NCBI GenBank assembly: GCA_008933995.1
Contig: WARS01000052.1
Span: 1,674,001-1,738,000, forward strand
Direction: 5' to 3'
Length of the DNA stretch: 64,000 nt
Source of the DNA: Datnioides undecimradiatus
Lineage: Eukaryota; Chordata; Actinopteri; Lobotiformes; Datnioididae
In this document: positions 48,940 through 59,531 of the stretch, piece after piece
Numbering within the stretch: the first letter of the stretch is position 1
Layout: each line of letters starts with the position of its first letter
Position numbers and translations under genes: made by a program
Notes under the pieces: model-generated
Databases searched by the model: none
Told to the model about the DNA's origin: nothing
Seen by the model: the letters and a program-made list of their open reading frames with translations, nothing else

Positions 48940-49735
48940 CCACGTCTTTTATTTGATGTGGATTTATTTCAACCACAGACAGTTTTCATCAGGTAAAGCA
49001 CTGTAAACATTTCCAGTGTGATCACGAAATATGACATTAACATTACACTCTTTTTTATTGATTATATTTAATGAATCTGGGTTTTTCTCCTGAAATCATT
49101 CACTCAAAATATTCAGCCTGTTGTGATCCAGATGTTGGCCTGTGTACCCCTGGAAAATAGAGTGAAGACAGTTTTAGTCATTTTCAGTTTACATCTTATT
49201 CTAACGACGCTATAACACTGTATTAACAGAGTAATCTAACTACAGCAGATCATATCCTTCAAACTACAGACTTCTGTGCCATTGTCTACTGTCTACTGTC
49301 TAAAGTGAGAACCATGTTTGTCACAAAGAAGCTGCGCTTTTATTTGAAATGAAGGAAACGGCTCCAGAAAACATTTTGAGTCCTGATTAAGAGCAGATCT
49401 TTGTCCAGCTGACCTGGTTGCTGTGGTTACAGGTGATTGTAACCTAGTTTAGTTTCACTTTTGCATTTCACTTCTGCAGCCCTACATGTTCAGAATGTAT
49501 TTACTTGGAAATGTTTGCTTCACCAAAATAAATGCTCACGAGCTCTGTGTTTAACCAAACTCCAAACTGCACGTCATCATCAGCGAGTAATTCCATCCTA
49601 TGGTCTCACCAGCAGGTTGGGTGCAGAGGTGTTCAGCCTTTTTAGAGTTCTTGGTCCAACAGACCTGGTTGCTATGGTTACAGATGATTAAGCCATTCAC
49701 CAGATAGACCCAGAGAAGCAGAGATACAGGAGGTA
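48940..49735 (-). pseudogene. relics of a third SLAM-family gene
   Basis: Minus-strand fragments of the C2 exon occur twice. At about 49634-49733 the sequence matches the SLRVYLVNGSIICNHSN region with a 2-base deletion that breaks the frame. At about 49393-49440 it reads ITCNHSNQVSWTKI. Near 49150 a splice-acceptor-like TTTTCCAG precedes a short frame (GYTGQHLDHNR, then a stop), followed by an AATAAA on the minus strand at about 48950. It looks like a decayed 3' half of a paralogue lying between the two intact genes. Confidence 0.5.
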
Positions 49736-49759
49736 CAACTTACACTGTTGAAACTATTA

Positions 49760-51006
49760 CTATTATTAACTATTATTGTTATTGTTGTTGCTACTATTAT
49801 TTTTATCACAGCAGCTGTTTTAGGGGTATGAGTAGTTCCACCAGCTAAGAGGATAATGGTTGATCAGCTCACCCTCTGTTCTTCATTCAACTTCACCCAT
49901 ACTCCACTCACTGCTGCCGCACCTACAGCACACTGTGTTGCAAGAGCTATCACTCTGCACCTTATTAAAATAGCAGCCTGTAATTCAAACATTTGTGCCA
50001 AAGAATCTCTAAAGAGTGTTTCACCATTTTTAACAAGGCAACAATCAAACACAACAAAATATACATTTCATGTTAGTTTTGAAAACCAAAGATTAATTTG
50101 TTGCTCCTCAACGACTCGTCTAATGTGAGAAAACAAGGGGTGTTGATGAACTGCCAATATTTTTGATAACCCTTAAGAGGTCCTTTAATATCCCAACACA
50201 TTTGTCCACAATGACAAAAAATGTCACAATCTGCTGTAAAATATTATATATTAATATTTTTTCATCTTTACATGAGTCAGTCTTTTAAAACTACTTCAGC
50301 ATGAAATATACATATCAAATATTAATTATATTTTTGGTTTTTTTAACCCTTTAAAGGTCATTATGTTTACATAACTCCACAAATTAAAATTTCCATAAAA
50401 TACATTTCAGGGAGTATTTGATTATTATTATAAGGCCCTGAGATGGGTCAATGATTGGCAGCAACATTGAATCCAACATCAATAGTGACACACACTTAAC
50501 AGTAAAAAGGGGAAATATTGCTGCATGCTTTGAATAGGAAAAGGTAGCACCATCTGGTGGACAAATATAAAAATTAAAAATTGAAAGCTCTTGATCCAAA
50601 ATGAAATCATGACATAAAGGAATGCATTAGTTTATGCTGAGATAAATGTGGGATCAAAAATGGAATTTTCAGTGGTTTTAATTGGACGTTTTCTGTCATT
50701 AGGATCAAATGTGTGGGTTTTTGTGTAGCTTAGCCAGTTTAAGCTCATTTAAGGAACTGAACTGACCACTGAATCCGGGAGCAACAAGCAGTCAGTTAGG
50801 TTCTCTGATCTGTTACAATTTCAGAAAGTTGAAAGTCCAGAATCGGAGCAAGGAGAAAGAGATTAAGTGATTTGTAGAGAGAAACAGAAGATCAGATCTT
50901 ATATTCAAGAGTCATAAGCAGATAATACTATAGGAATCAGTGTTATATCCATTTGACTATAATGCTGTGCTCCATCAAGAGGTTCTGGTCCATAGTGCAG
51001 ACTGGC
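49760..51006. other. intergenic between the SLAM genes
   Basis: AT-rich with no recognised coding feature. At 50545-50560 there is a short CACCATCTGGTGG word that was considered and not called as a site. Confidence 0.5.
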
Positions 51007-51007
51007 A

Positions 51008-52041
51008 TTCAAGTCAAGTCAAGTTTATTGTTTAGTTGCCTAGTCCGATGAGCATGAACTGATGAAGCCTCTTGGAAGAGAGGTGATACGTCTTCAAAGA
51101 CATATAACCAGGTCCAGTTGCGTTCGATTCAATTTCCTTGCGATAACTATGACCTGGATGAATGAGAATATCTACAGACAAATAGGAGTAATATGTTCAT
51201 ATTTCTTACTTTTGGTTAAAACGCTAGCTGCGGCATTCTGGATAAGCTGGAGTTTATATAAGGCCTGCAAAAAGCATTGCAATAATCAAGTCAACTGGAG
51301 ATAAAAGCACAAACCAGCTTTTCTTCAGTTCAATTTTGATAATAAGAATCTGATTTTTATATTTTCTGTCCTGGTGATATAAGCTATGTGTCTTTGAAAA
51401 TTAGGATCTGCATCTAAAGTAACACCAAGGTTTTTGGCATGTTTGCAGGGCTTCACAGACAGCAGAGTTAAAAACGGGAGGACATGGTACCGTAGAGATT
51501 TGGGACCTACTATAAGAATTTCTGTATTGTCCTCATTCAATTGTAAAAAGTCTGTTGCTATCCAGTTTTTAATTTCAGATATGCACTGAATGAGGTCATG
51601 AAGTGGACTAATGTGATTGGCAGTGACAGCAATGTATAGTTGGGTATCGTCTGCATACGACTGATTTGAAATATTATATTGCTGTATGATGGACACAAGT
51701 GGTAACATACATAAATTAAAAAGCAAGGGATCAAGAACCGACCCCCGTGGAACTCCATATTTAATGTCAACACTGATTGATTGGTAGTGGCCGATCGAAA
51801 CTGAGAAAGATCTACCACTTAAATATGATGAGAACCAGTAATGAACTGTATCTCTGAGGCCTAGACATTCATTGAGACGCTGAAGAAGAATTTTGTGGTC
51901 CGTGGTGTCAAACGCTGCACTTAGGTCCAGAAGTACTAAAACAGAAACTTTATGGTTATCTGTGTTAATCTGAAGATCGTTTACAACTCTGACCAGGAGT
52001 GTTTGTGCTATGATGAGCTCTGAAACTTGACTGGTAGGCAT
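51008..52041 (-). mobile_element. 5'-truncated L2-like LINE
   Basis: The minus strand encodes the central and C-terminal reverse transcriptase of a non-LTR element: [28 protein letters not shown], the catalytic [10 protein letters not shown] box, LNEDNTEILIVG, then a frameshifted QNAAASVLTK. The element ends in a pentanucleotide tail (CTTGA repeats on the minus strand, 51008-51025), typical of fish L2-like LINEs. Everything upstream of the palm domain (endonuclease, ORF1) is missing, so it is an old immobile copy. Confidence 0.88.
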
Positions 52042-52388
52042 ACCTAATACCTAATACTGAAAAACAACAAACAAACAAATATTTAAAATTCAACTCTACT
52101 GTAAGAAATAAAACTGTGCACCACAAGGGACCAGGATGCCAAGGCTGGGACTCAAATGCAGACCGCTGAGGCAGAGCTGGAACAGTTCAGTGATTTCATA
52201 GTGAACTCACAAAAAGCAGCACAAAACCTTTCTGCAGCGATGAGGCTGGAAAAAGCTGAACTCCAGAACGAGCAAACAAATCCAACATGGAGTGAGTTTA
52301 AGTTCAGAGGTTGGAAGAGACTCATGACCCTCGACTCCTAAGCACAACAATCTGTGTCCAGGAGTGATTTGTTTCAGGATCTCACAGG

Positions 52389-52538
52389 CTATTTTACACA
52401 AGCATACAGCGTCTCTTGCTGACTGTTGCTCTCAGCCTCAGTGGAGTTCATCAGTGCAGGTCCAGCCAAGGAGTAGATGGAGGTTGAAGAAGCATCATCC
52501 GTTGGACTACGATCCACACGTTGGTCTCTATGTACGGC
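52389..52538 (-). CDS. SLAM gene 2 exon 6 (tail end, second switch motif)
   Basis: Acceptor TTGTTTTTCAG, 49 codons and TAG. It encodes AVHRDQRVDRSPTDD, TSIYSLAG and ends QQETLYACVK; TLYACV fits TxYxxV, and the IYSLA tyrosine is a possible further site. Confidence 0.78.
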   Translation of the reverse strand, partial: AVHRDQRVDRSPTDDASSTSIYSLAGPALMNSTEAESNSQQETLYACVK

Positions 52539-55500
52539 CTGAAAAACAAAAACTTTTGTCATTTTCACTTTAAACTTGATCTCTAAACACAAGCTAATAA
52601 AGGAAGCATCACTGCTGCTTTGACAAAACACACAGTAGTTCAAGTTTAAGTTTGTGAGTATCATCGATTTGAATTTGACATGAGCAGCGACTGGGAGCCA
52701 GAGAGACTTGAACAGAGGGGTGACGTTAGCTGTTTTGGGGTTGGTTGAAGACCAGACGAGCTGCTGCTTTCTGGATCATCTGCAGCTGTTTGAATGTACA
52801 TGTGGGGAGACCAGCGATATGAAAGATATTGTTTCAATATCATCTCTTTCCACACCAGATTACTGTTAGATTATTAAATGAAAATGCGTGTTTCAAGAAC
52901 ACGCATTCACCGTTTTGCAAATTCACAATTTACAGTATATGCAAAAATCAGCCTTTTGTTCCATGATGAAAAAGGTATATAAAAAAAGCATGGGCAAATG
53001 ACACATAAGTGGCATAAAGAGACACACTGCAGTCACACAGAGTGGACTGACTGCCAGACGAAACCTCAGCAGCACATTTGGACAGATTTCACCAGGTTCT
53101 TCTGCTCTAGAAAGCAAAGCATGTGAGCACAAGCAAGCAGCACAGTCAGTGACATGTGGCAGGAAGCAAGCAGCAGGGTCTGAAATTAACATGTTTATTT
53201 ATTTCCACAAATCAAATCTTAATTGTTAGTCACAGAAAACTGGACGCTTACCTGAACAAGGTCATATTCAGTGTTTTCGACGTTCACTGTTGGCCCTGCA
53301 GATCAGTCAGAAAGAATACATGGTGCTTTAATTTACATCTCAACCATCAATACATGCTGATACCTGGAGATGCATGAAAGTGTGTACTCATAAAGGTTGC
53401 ACCAATTTTGAGATTTTCTACAATTACAAAACATCAGTTCATATCATTTTAATTGTTTCCTGCCAAAATAAGCAACCTTGTGCTAAACTAACCCCCTCCT
53501 ACAGATGAAAACATCACTCAAACTTTTGATTGTGGATTACGTTTATGTTTACGCACTCACAGCAAAATAAAAAATGTGGTCCACTGATCAATACAAAAAC
53601 ATACACACACACACGCACACAAACCACCACCATAACATAATTATGAAGACTGTTTAATAACATACAAACTTAATTTCTAGGTGACAGGCCTGGTTTCTCG
53701 CATAGAATAATCTGAAAAATGTAATAATCTTTAAGTGAAGCGTTTAGCAAAGTTTCAGGAGCAGGACCACAGCTCAATTTTCACTTCTGACTTCTTTGTA
53801 TCTATTCCTGCCTAACCCTCTCCTCTCATTCGCTTGTATTCTGCACAGGCCCTCTGCTGGATCCTGCTTAACAATCACAAGCTTCCATTTCTCGTCCATC
53901 TCCTTGATGACTTCTTGGTTATTCGCCCCCCTTCATCGCCTCCTGCTACAGGCCTGACCACACTAGCATCAGTTCCTCTCTCTGCAGAGAAAACCGAAGG
54001 CCCCTCCACATCTCTCAAGTTCCTCTGGATCACTCTGAACTCAAACTCATTTCAAGCTTCTCTCCCCATTGAAAAGCTTCATCACATCACTCTCCTGATA
54101 TCCAACTTCCTCCTTGCACCGTGCTGCACCAAACATCAGCTTCTTTCCTTTCTCGGTCACCTCAACTTCGCCTTATGCATCATCCCCCAGGGGCGAGCCT
54201 TTATCTCTCACTTATTGTCAGTCGCTTCTTCTGTGCCTTCTCTACTGTCAACAGTAGTCCTTGACAGTCAAAGCCTTGTGGAACTTTGTCTCTGGCTTCA
54301 CCTTCTCGACAGCTGGAACACTATCAGTTTCTTCTATGACGAACAACTGACTCACCCCCAAGACATCAATCTGTACACAGACACAGCTCCTTCTGTCGGT
54401 TTTGGGGGGTTTCTACAACGGAAGGTGGTTCGCAGCAAAATGGCCCCCACAGTTCGCAAGTGAAAGTCAGGTCACTTCCTCAGCTCTCTTTGAAATCTAT
54501 CCCATAGTTGCCGCAGCAATCCTGTGGGGCCACGAGTGGTCCCGCAAATCGATCCTCATTTACTCTGATAACCTCGCTGTCACAGACATCATCAACAAAA
54601 ACTGCATGTTTCTGGTCATTCAAATGCTATAGCTGACTCTCTCTCTTGGTTCTCTTTTCAGAAATTCAGAAGCTTGGCCCCCCATGCAGACACCTACCCA
54701 GCACCAGTTCCTCCATATTCGGCTCTGGTCTTCAACTTGTAAATCCTGCACTCGTGGCCTTTATTACCAAGGCCCAGAACTCTATTATTGACAGCTTGGC
54801 ACCTTCTACCCTCTCATCTTACTGGACAGCTTGGAAAAGCTTTTGCCAATTCCACCACCAACATAACCTAACCTTTCCATCTTTTGATCTCTTCACTCTA
54901 ACGTCCTTTATTACTCATGCTCACTCGATCTTGGCCCTAAAAACACATACCATTAGAGTCTACCTAAGTGGCCTCTGTTTCTTTTCCAAACTCCTCACGG
55001 GCAACCCTGATGCCTTCAACCATCTCCAAATAACCCTACTTCTCAAAGAACCTCCCCAAACTCCTCGACGGCTCCCTCTCACTGTTGGCTGCCTGCATCC
55101 AGACTATCCGTTTTAGATACAGTGACCTTCACGTCGCTAGAACCTTAGAAGCCATGTTCTTATTCGCCTTCTTTGGTTTCCTCCTATGCTTCGAGTTCAC
55201 ATCTTCTACTCTTCACTTCAATCCTTGCCGTCATGCCTGTATTTCAGACCTCTCTTACTTTTCTGAGGACACCCTGGTGATCTACTTAAAAAAAAATCCA
55301 AAACAGCCCAAGTTGGACCACAGACACCGGTCTTCTTCTTCAAGGTCCAGTCTCCCCTGTATCCCTTTGAGACAATCGCCAACTACCTGCAGTTACGAAC
55401 CTGTTACCTGCAGTTACCTGCAGTTCATATCAGAGTCAGGTCGCCTGGCCACTCGCTTCTGGTTCCACCATCATTTCTGCCACATAGACTCGTCATCTGG

Positions 55501-58500
55501 CATTTCCCCCGTTCTCTACTTAGGCCGTTCCTTTAGAATTGGAGCTGCTACCTCAGCCTCTGGCAATGGCGTCCAGATCACTTGATACAAATCATGGGCC
55601 GCTGGTCTTCACAAGCTTACCACCATTACATTTGTTCAGATCTTGAAGACCTGAGATCAGCTCAATCTCAACTCATAACCTCAGATTTTGGGGGTCCGTT
55701 GTGCCCAGGAGCTATGACAGATTCCCTGCCGAAGTTTCCCCAAATTTGTCTACAATCCAGATGAAGAAACTCAGCCGGACAATGCACAATCTCATCAAGC
55801 TTGTCAATAACTCGTTAATAAATCTTTCAACATATCTCATTGATGGTGTGGACCTTGCTCGTGAATCGAAGTTACTCAGATGTTTAGCACAACGTTGGTT
55901 ATGGTAAGGAATGTTGTGGATCCATACTGTATAATGTAAGAAGGCTCTGAGATAATAAAGAGGGATTTATCAGTATGGTAAATGAAGTTTTGTTATAATG
56001 CAGAATTCCCCTGAACAATAAGCAAATAAGATTTTGTAGATTTTACTTTGTGATTCAATGTTAAAGTGCATGCTGGACTTACCTCTTTGTCTCTTACGAC
56101 GATAAAAAACTGTTACTGTAGCAATGAATGGAATTATAATGAAAACATAAAAAATGTTGCTGGGTCCGATCATTTCACCTGTGAATAGAAACAAAAGTAA
56201 ATTAGAACTGACGCCTGGTTTAAGTCAAACAACATAAATGAGAGTGAGCTACTGTGGCCTCACACCTGGCCCGCCTCTCTGCTTTATATATGCTCTCTGC
56301 AGCTTTATACTAAAAGACCTGATCTGCAGCAAGAAACAATTTAATAATGATTTGGTCTCTAAATCTAAATGTTTGGAGATCACAGAACCAGTTAAACTCA
56401 ATTATGAGGCCAATAGTGTCACAAGAGAAATCCTGCAACCTACCCACCCCTGAAAACTAAAAGACGATAAAAACGTTTTAACCATATTTTGTAATAAATG
56501 ATTTTTTTCTGTCAGCTGCTGGTTTTGTCTTTCAATCTTACCAAAACTTTGGCCACAGACATCCCGAATATTTGTCATTTCCTTGGTCCAGCTGACATGG
56601 TTGCTATGGTTACAGATGATTGAGCCATTCACCAGGTAGACACGTAGAGAAGCACCAGAGGTCATGACCTCTGATCGCCCTCCTCCCTCCTGACTGCAGG
56701 TTTGATTGTCACATCTAAACGTGCTGCTGATGTGAGAGTCCTGTGTCCTGCAGCTCACAGTGAGGTTACAGGAGTCGGAGCCTTTGGACACAGAGTCCAC
56801 TGTCAGCTCGACTGGAGACACTGGATCTGAGAAGGGGAAACAGGTGTGAAACACAGCAGCAGAAACTCTCCATCACTGACTGAACTGTTCACAAACTTAC
56901 CTTGAACTGTGACGTTGTATTCAGCTACTGTTTGTTCTTTTTCAGTCCATATCCCCCGTGCAGTATATACTCCACTGTCGGCCTCTTGCAGCTTCTTTAA
57001 TGTCACAGAGTATTTTTTCCCTGGAAACTCAATCCTTCCACTGTAAACAGGAGAGACTACTGGTTCTTTATCAGCTATAAATGTTACTAAAGCATCGCTG
57101 TTATTGAAGGTCCACGTAACAAAAAGTAAATTCTTATGATCTTCAGCTTCCTTGACATCCAGAGTCACATCCTGTCCCTTCAGCACAAACACAGGAGTCA
57201 CAGCACTGGACCCTGAAACAACAGCAGACACAATAACACAACAACATATAAATACAATATGTGCAAACAAAACAATAAGGCAGAAGAGCACAACACAGTG
57301 TTTGTGTTTGTTGATTATATATCATATCATAAAGGAATCTAATCTAATATCACCCAAACATTTATTTTCTATGTTCTCTTATTATGTGCATGAGCACATG
57401 AGGAGAAACCCAGCAGAGAAAGATGGAGTCAGCTCTGTGCCTGATTATAATTCCTCCAGCGTATTAATTATTTTATTGTTTGTTTTTAAGTAATTTGATC
57501 AGAGCTGTCTCAGGTACCTCACTGGGTACTCCTTTCACCAAAACCAAAGCTTATATTTTGGCTTTGAGCATACAGCAGCTTCAAGGTTAATCAAAAGCAT
57601 GCCATCACTGTTAAATAAAATAAAGTTAGATGCACAGAGCCAAACAAAGGATGTGAGCTTGAAGCATTTCTCGACAGGTGGAAAAGCAAAAAAAAGACGT
57701 ACGGACAAAGAGGTGACTTCATTTTTCCCATTACTTTGTGTATTTTCATTCAGCGGTATATTTACAGTACTTCAGTTGAATCACAGTAGCCTGACCAGTT
57801 ATGTGTCACCTCACATGGCTGTAAAGAGTTTTTCTGTCATCCTAACCCTGCCAGGCAGCTGGATTCACAAGATAACACGAGATGACCAGAACCGATAATC
57901 AGTGGACCATCTAAGCTTGTCAATCTGTTTCCAGCATGTTTATACATATATCATTAGACACAGTTACTATCATTACAGCATGCGGTCCTTTCATATCAGT
58001 CCCATAACAGCAACATAGTGTCAGCAGCACATTGAAATGTGTTGGACAAGGAAACAGGTTAGTGTAGCAGTAAGGACACTGGTCATATAAAGATGTAATG
58101 AGATATCAAATATATATTTAATATCACACAAAAACATCTGATTCAAATGGAATGAGACAATTAAAACTCATATGTTATATGAACTTGTAAAAATGACACA
58201 TGTATTAAGAAGTACCGACACTTCGACATAAAGCCCAGAGACGAGGATGTGGGACCTGATCACCCACTAATCTTCTGATCAATAACTTGATCTGACAAAC
58301 TCAGACTGCTAAAGTTATTTTCATGTATTTATTAATTTTATTAGTGCCAAAGATTTAGAGCTATGAGATAAGAAGTTTCACTGCCTGAGAGGATAACGAT
58401 GGATAACATAAAAACACCAAAGCCTCCTACAATGAATTGATCCTAACACATATAATATGTAAAGCAGGATTGCCTGCAGAGCCAAAACCTGATATGTAGT

Positions 58501-59246
58501 ATTTCATTTTGCGTGGCACATATAAATTCCCCCCACAGAACCAAAGTTGTCAGCGTCATAAATGCTTTTAGAACAAGAAGCGCCCAAGAAACTAAATCAT
58601 TTATTCTTTAATAAAAGGTTTAGCACTTCTTGCCTTTTATTTGTCATGATAAATACAGAGAAATATAAATTTCCCCATTATCATATAGCTCATGTAAAGT
58701 CTACACTATCCTGTGAAACTGCACGAGCTGTTTTTTGAGGATGTTGTGTTTGCCTTTTTTTTTCATCAATTGAAGCAAGGCTGAAATGTATATTCTTATT
58801 ATTCCTGCCTTTACATTCCCAAAATCTGCAATTTCATGGTTTCATCAGCTGCTGGTGAATATACCATCTAACAACATTATCTTAAAATACCCTTTATCTG
58901 TTTTTCTGTATCCTATTTTATTTTTGGCTAATGTTCCTGTTTTCCTTTTCTTTAACTTTTATTCTTTTTGTTCTATCTGCCTAATGTTCATCAAACTGAA
59001 TCTCAAACTTCAAATTACCAATTTGTACGTACAGATTGCCTTACTTACTTACCTCCTCCCCTGTGCTGCATTTGAGTTCATTTGTTGTAGACATATTACC
59101 ATGATGCCTCAGTGTGAAGGCAAGAGAACGAGACTTTACAAAACCTAAAAAATAAAATGGTAAATATTCGTAGAAAAGAACATGTTCTTACCTTGCATTT
59201 GACACAAATACAGCATGAAAACACAGACAAATTGCAGATAAGACAT
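52389..59246 (-). CDS. SLAM/CD2-family receptor with two switch motifs (gene 2)
   Basis: Minus-strand leukocyte receptor of the SLAM group. Exons in transcript order: 59246-59192, 57212-56901, 56826-56542, 56178-56083, 53295-53252, 52538-52389. The borders are GT/AG and the phases join, total 942 nt, 313 residues. Parts in order: signal peptide MSYLQFVCVFMLYLC, disulfide-free V domain, C2 domain, membrane helix (about SNIFYVFIIIPFIATVTVFY), basic RRKRQR, and a tail with NTEYDLV and ETLYACV. Both fit TxYxxV, the immunoreceptor switch motif that recruits SAP/EAT-2 or SHP phosphatases in SLAM receptors. It faces gene 1 tail to tail. The intron between membrane and tail exons carries a DIRS-type element in the opposite orientation. 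The signal exon, 2 kb upstream, is the least certain part. Confidence 0.8.
52675..52805 (-). mobile_element. LINE 3' fragment
   Basis: The minus strand reads QMIQKAAARLVFNQP and, after a frameshift, VTPLFKSLWLPVAAH, the conserved C-terminal part of many fish non-LTR elements (typical form QLIQNAAARLVF...HWLPV). A short decayed piece in the tail intron of SLAM gene 2. Confidence 0.6.
53252..53295 (-). CDS. SLAM gene 2 exon 5 (tail, first switch motif)
   Basis: A 44-base exon, acceptor ATCTGCAG and donor TTCAG|GTAAGC. It encodes GPTVNVENTEYDLVQ; TEYDLV fits TxYxxV. Phase 1 in and phase 0 out match its neighbours. Confidence 0.75.
53834..54463 (+). pseudogene. DIRS reverse transcriptase/RNase H, first part
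   Basis: Fragment starting in the palm domain: the aspartate pair in LLDDFL is motif C, followed by thumb/connection sequence FLWITLNSNSFQASLPIEKL and the start of RNase H (YTDTAPS). The frame is lost at the G run near 54403 and continues in another frame (GGFYNGRWFAAKWPP). Confidence 0.8.
54646..55764 (+). pseudogene. DIRS tyrosine recombinase, frameshifted
   Basis: Three overlapping frames make up one recombinase: an N-terminal core-binding region from about 54770, the catalytic region from about 55085, and the tyrosine box QAYHHYI at about 55610. The first catalytic arginine position appears to be leucine and the histidine before SFRIGAAT appears to be arginine, so even with the frame intact it may be inactive. 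Confidence 0.8.
56083..56178 (-). CDS. SLAM gene 2 exon 4 (membrane segment)
   Basis: Acceptor CTATTCACAG and donor AGAG|GTAAGT, phase 1 at both ends. It encodes GEMIGPSNIFY, a hydrophobic helix and RRKRQR. Confidence 0.85.
56542..56826 (-). CDS. SLAM gene 2 exon 3 (C2 domain)
   Basis: 285 bases, the same length as in gene 1 and nearly identical until the last 17 or so codons (HVSWTKEMTNIRDVCGQSF against HVSTTTNMTKIQDVCGQSL). Donor TTTTG|GTAAGA. Confidence 0.93.
56901..57212 (-). CDS. SLAM gene 2 exon 2 (V domain)
   Basis: Acceptor TGTTTCAG and donor CAAG|GTAAGT. The first 21 residues equal gene 1. The centre then differs (EAEDHKNLLFVTWTFNNSDA against EVDDPENLHLVAWIFDNS), and from VYSGRIEF on only two residues differ. 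Confidence 0.93.
57213..59191 (-). other. intron 1 of SLAM gene 2
   Basis: AT-rich, about 2 kb, against 834 bases for the same intron in gene 1. No exon or mobile element recognised inside. Confidence 0.55.
59192..59246 (-). CDS. SLAM gene 2 exon 1 (signal peptide)
   Basis: ATG, 18 codons of hydrophobic sequence (MSYLQFVCVFMLYLCQMQ), donor CAAG|GTAAGA, phase 1 as required by the V exon. It differs from the gene 1 signal peptide, so assignment rests on phase, orientation and hydrophobicity. Confidence 0.65.
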
Positions 59247-59531
59247 TGTAACACATGCCAAACTGTACGAGGAAGTCTTTCAACTCTGTTTCTGAGGGAA
59301 GTGAAGTGATATATCAGTACCTGAAACTATAAAACAGGGAAAGGCATTAGAAACAGGGTGTACAGCTCGTAAACTTAGTGATCAATCAGCCAGCGAAACT
59401 GTTGCACCTCAAATTAGGTGTAGTGCAGTGTTTAATGTTCTGCAATAGCTGTACTGCAGAACTGCAACAATTCAATTCAATTCAATTCAATTTTATTTAT
59501 ATAGCGCCAATTCACAACTCATTACTGTTAA

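Larger units (their letters stand above)
53834..55764 (+). mobile_element. DIRS-type (tyrosine recombinase) retroelement, broken
   Basis: Plus-strand order: reverse transcriptase palm end (HLLDDFLVI, LLSFLGHLNFA, IPQGRAFI), RNase H (LYTDTAPSVGFGG; SSALFEIYPIVAAAILWGHEW; LIYSDNLAVTDII), then a tyrosine recombinase (APSTLSSYWTAWKSF; FLFAFFGFLLCFEFT; GRSFRIGAATSAS; IQIMGRWSSQAYHHYI). This order and the recombinase in place of an integrase identify the DIRS order. It is broken by frameshifts (for example at the G6 run near 54403) and a shift near 55570. The box usually carrying the first catalytic arginine (GFLRCGE-like) reads GFLLCFE. It is 5'-truncated within the reverse transcriptase and sits antisense in an intron of SLAM gene 2. 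Confidence 0.85.
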
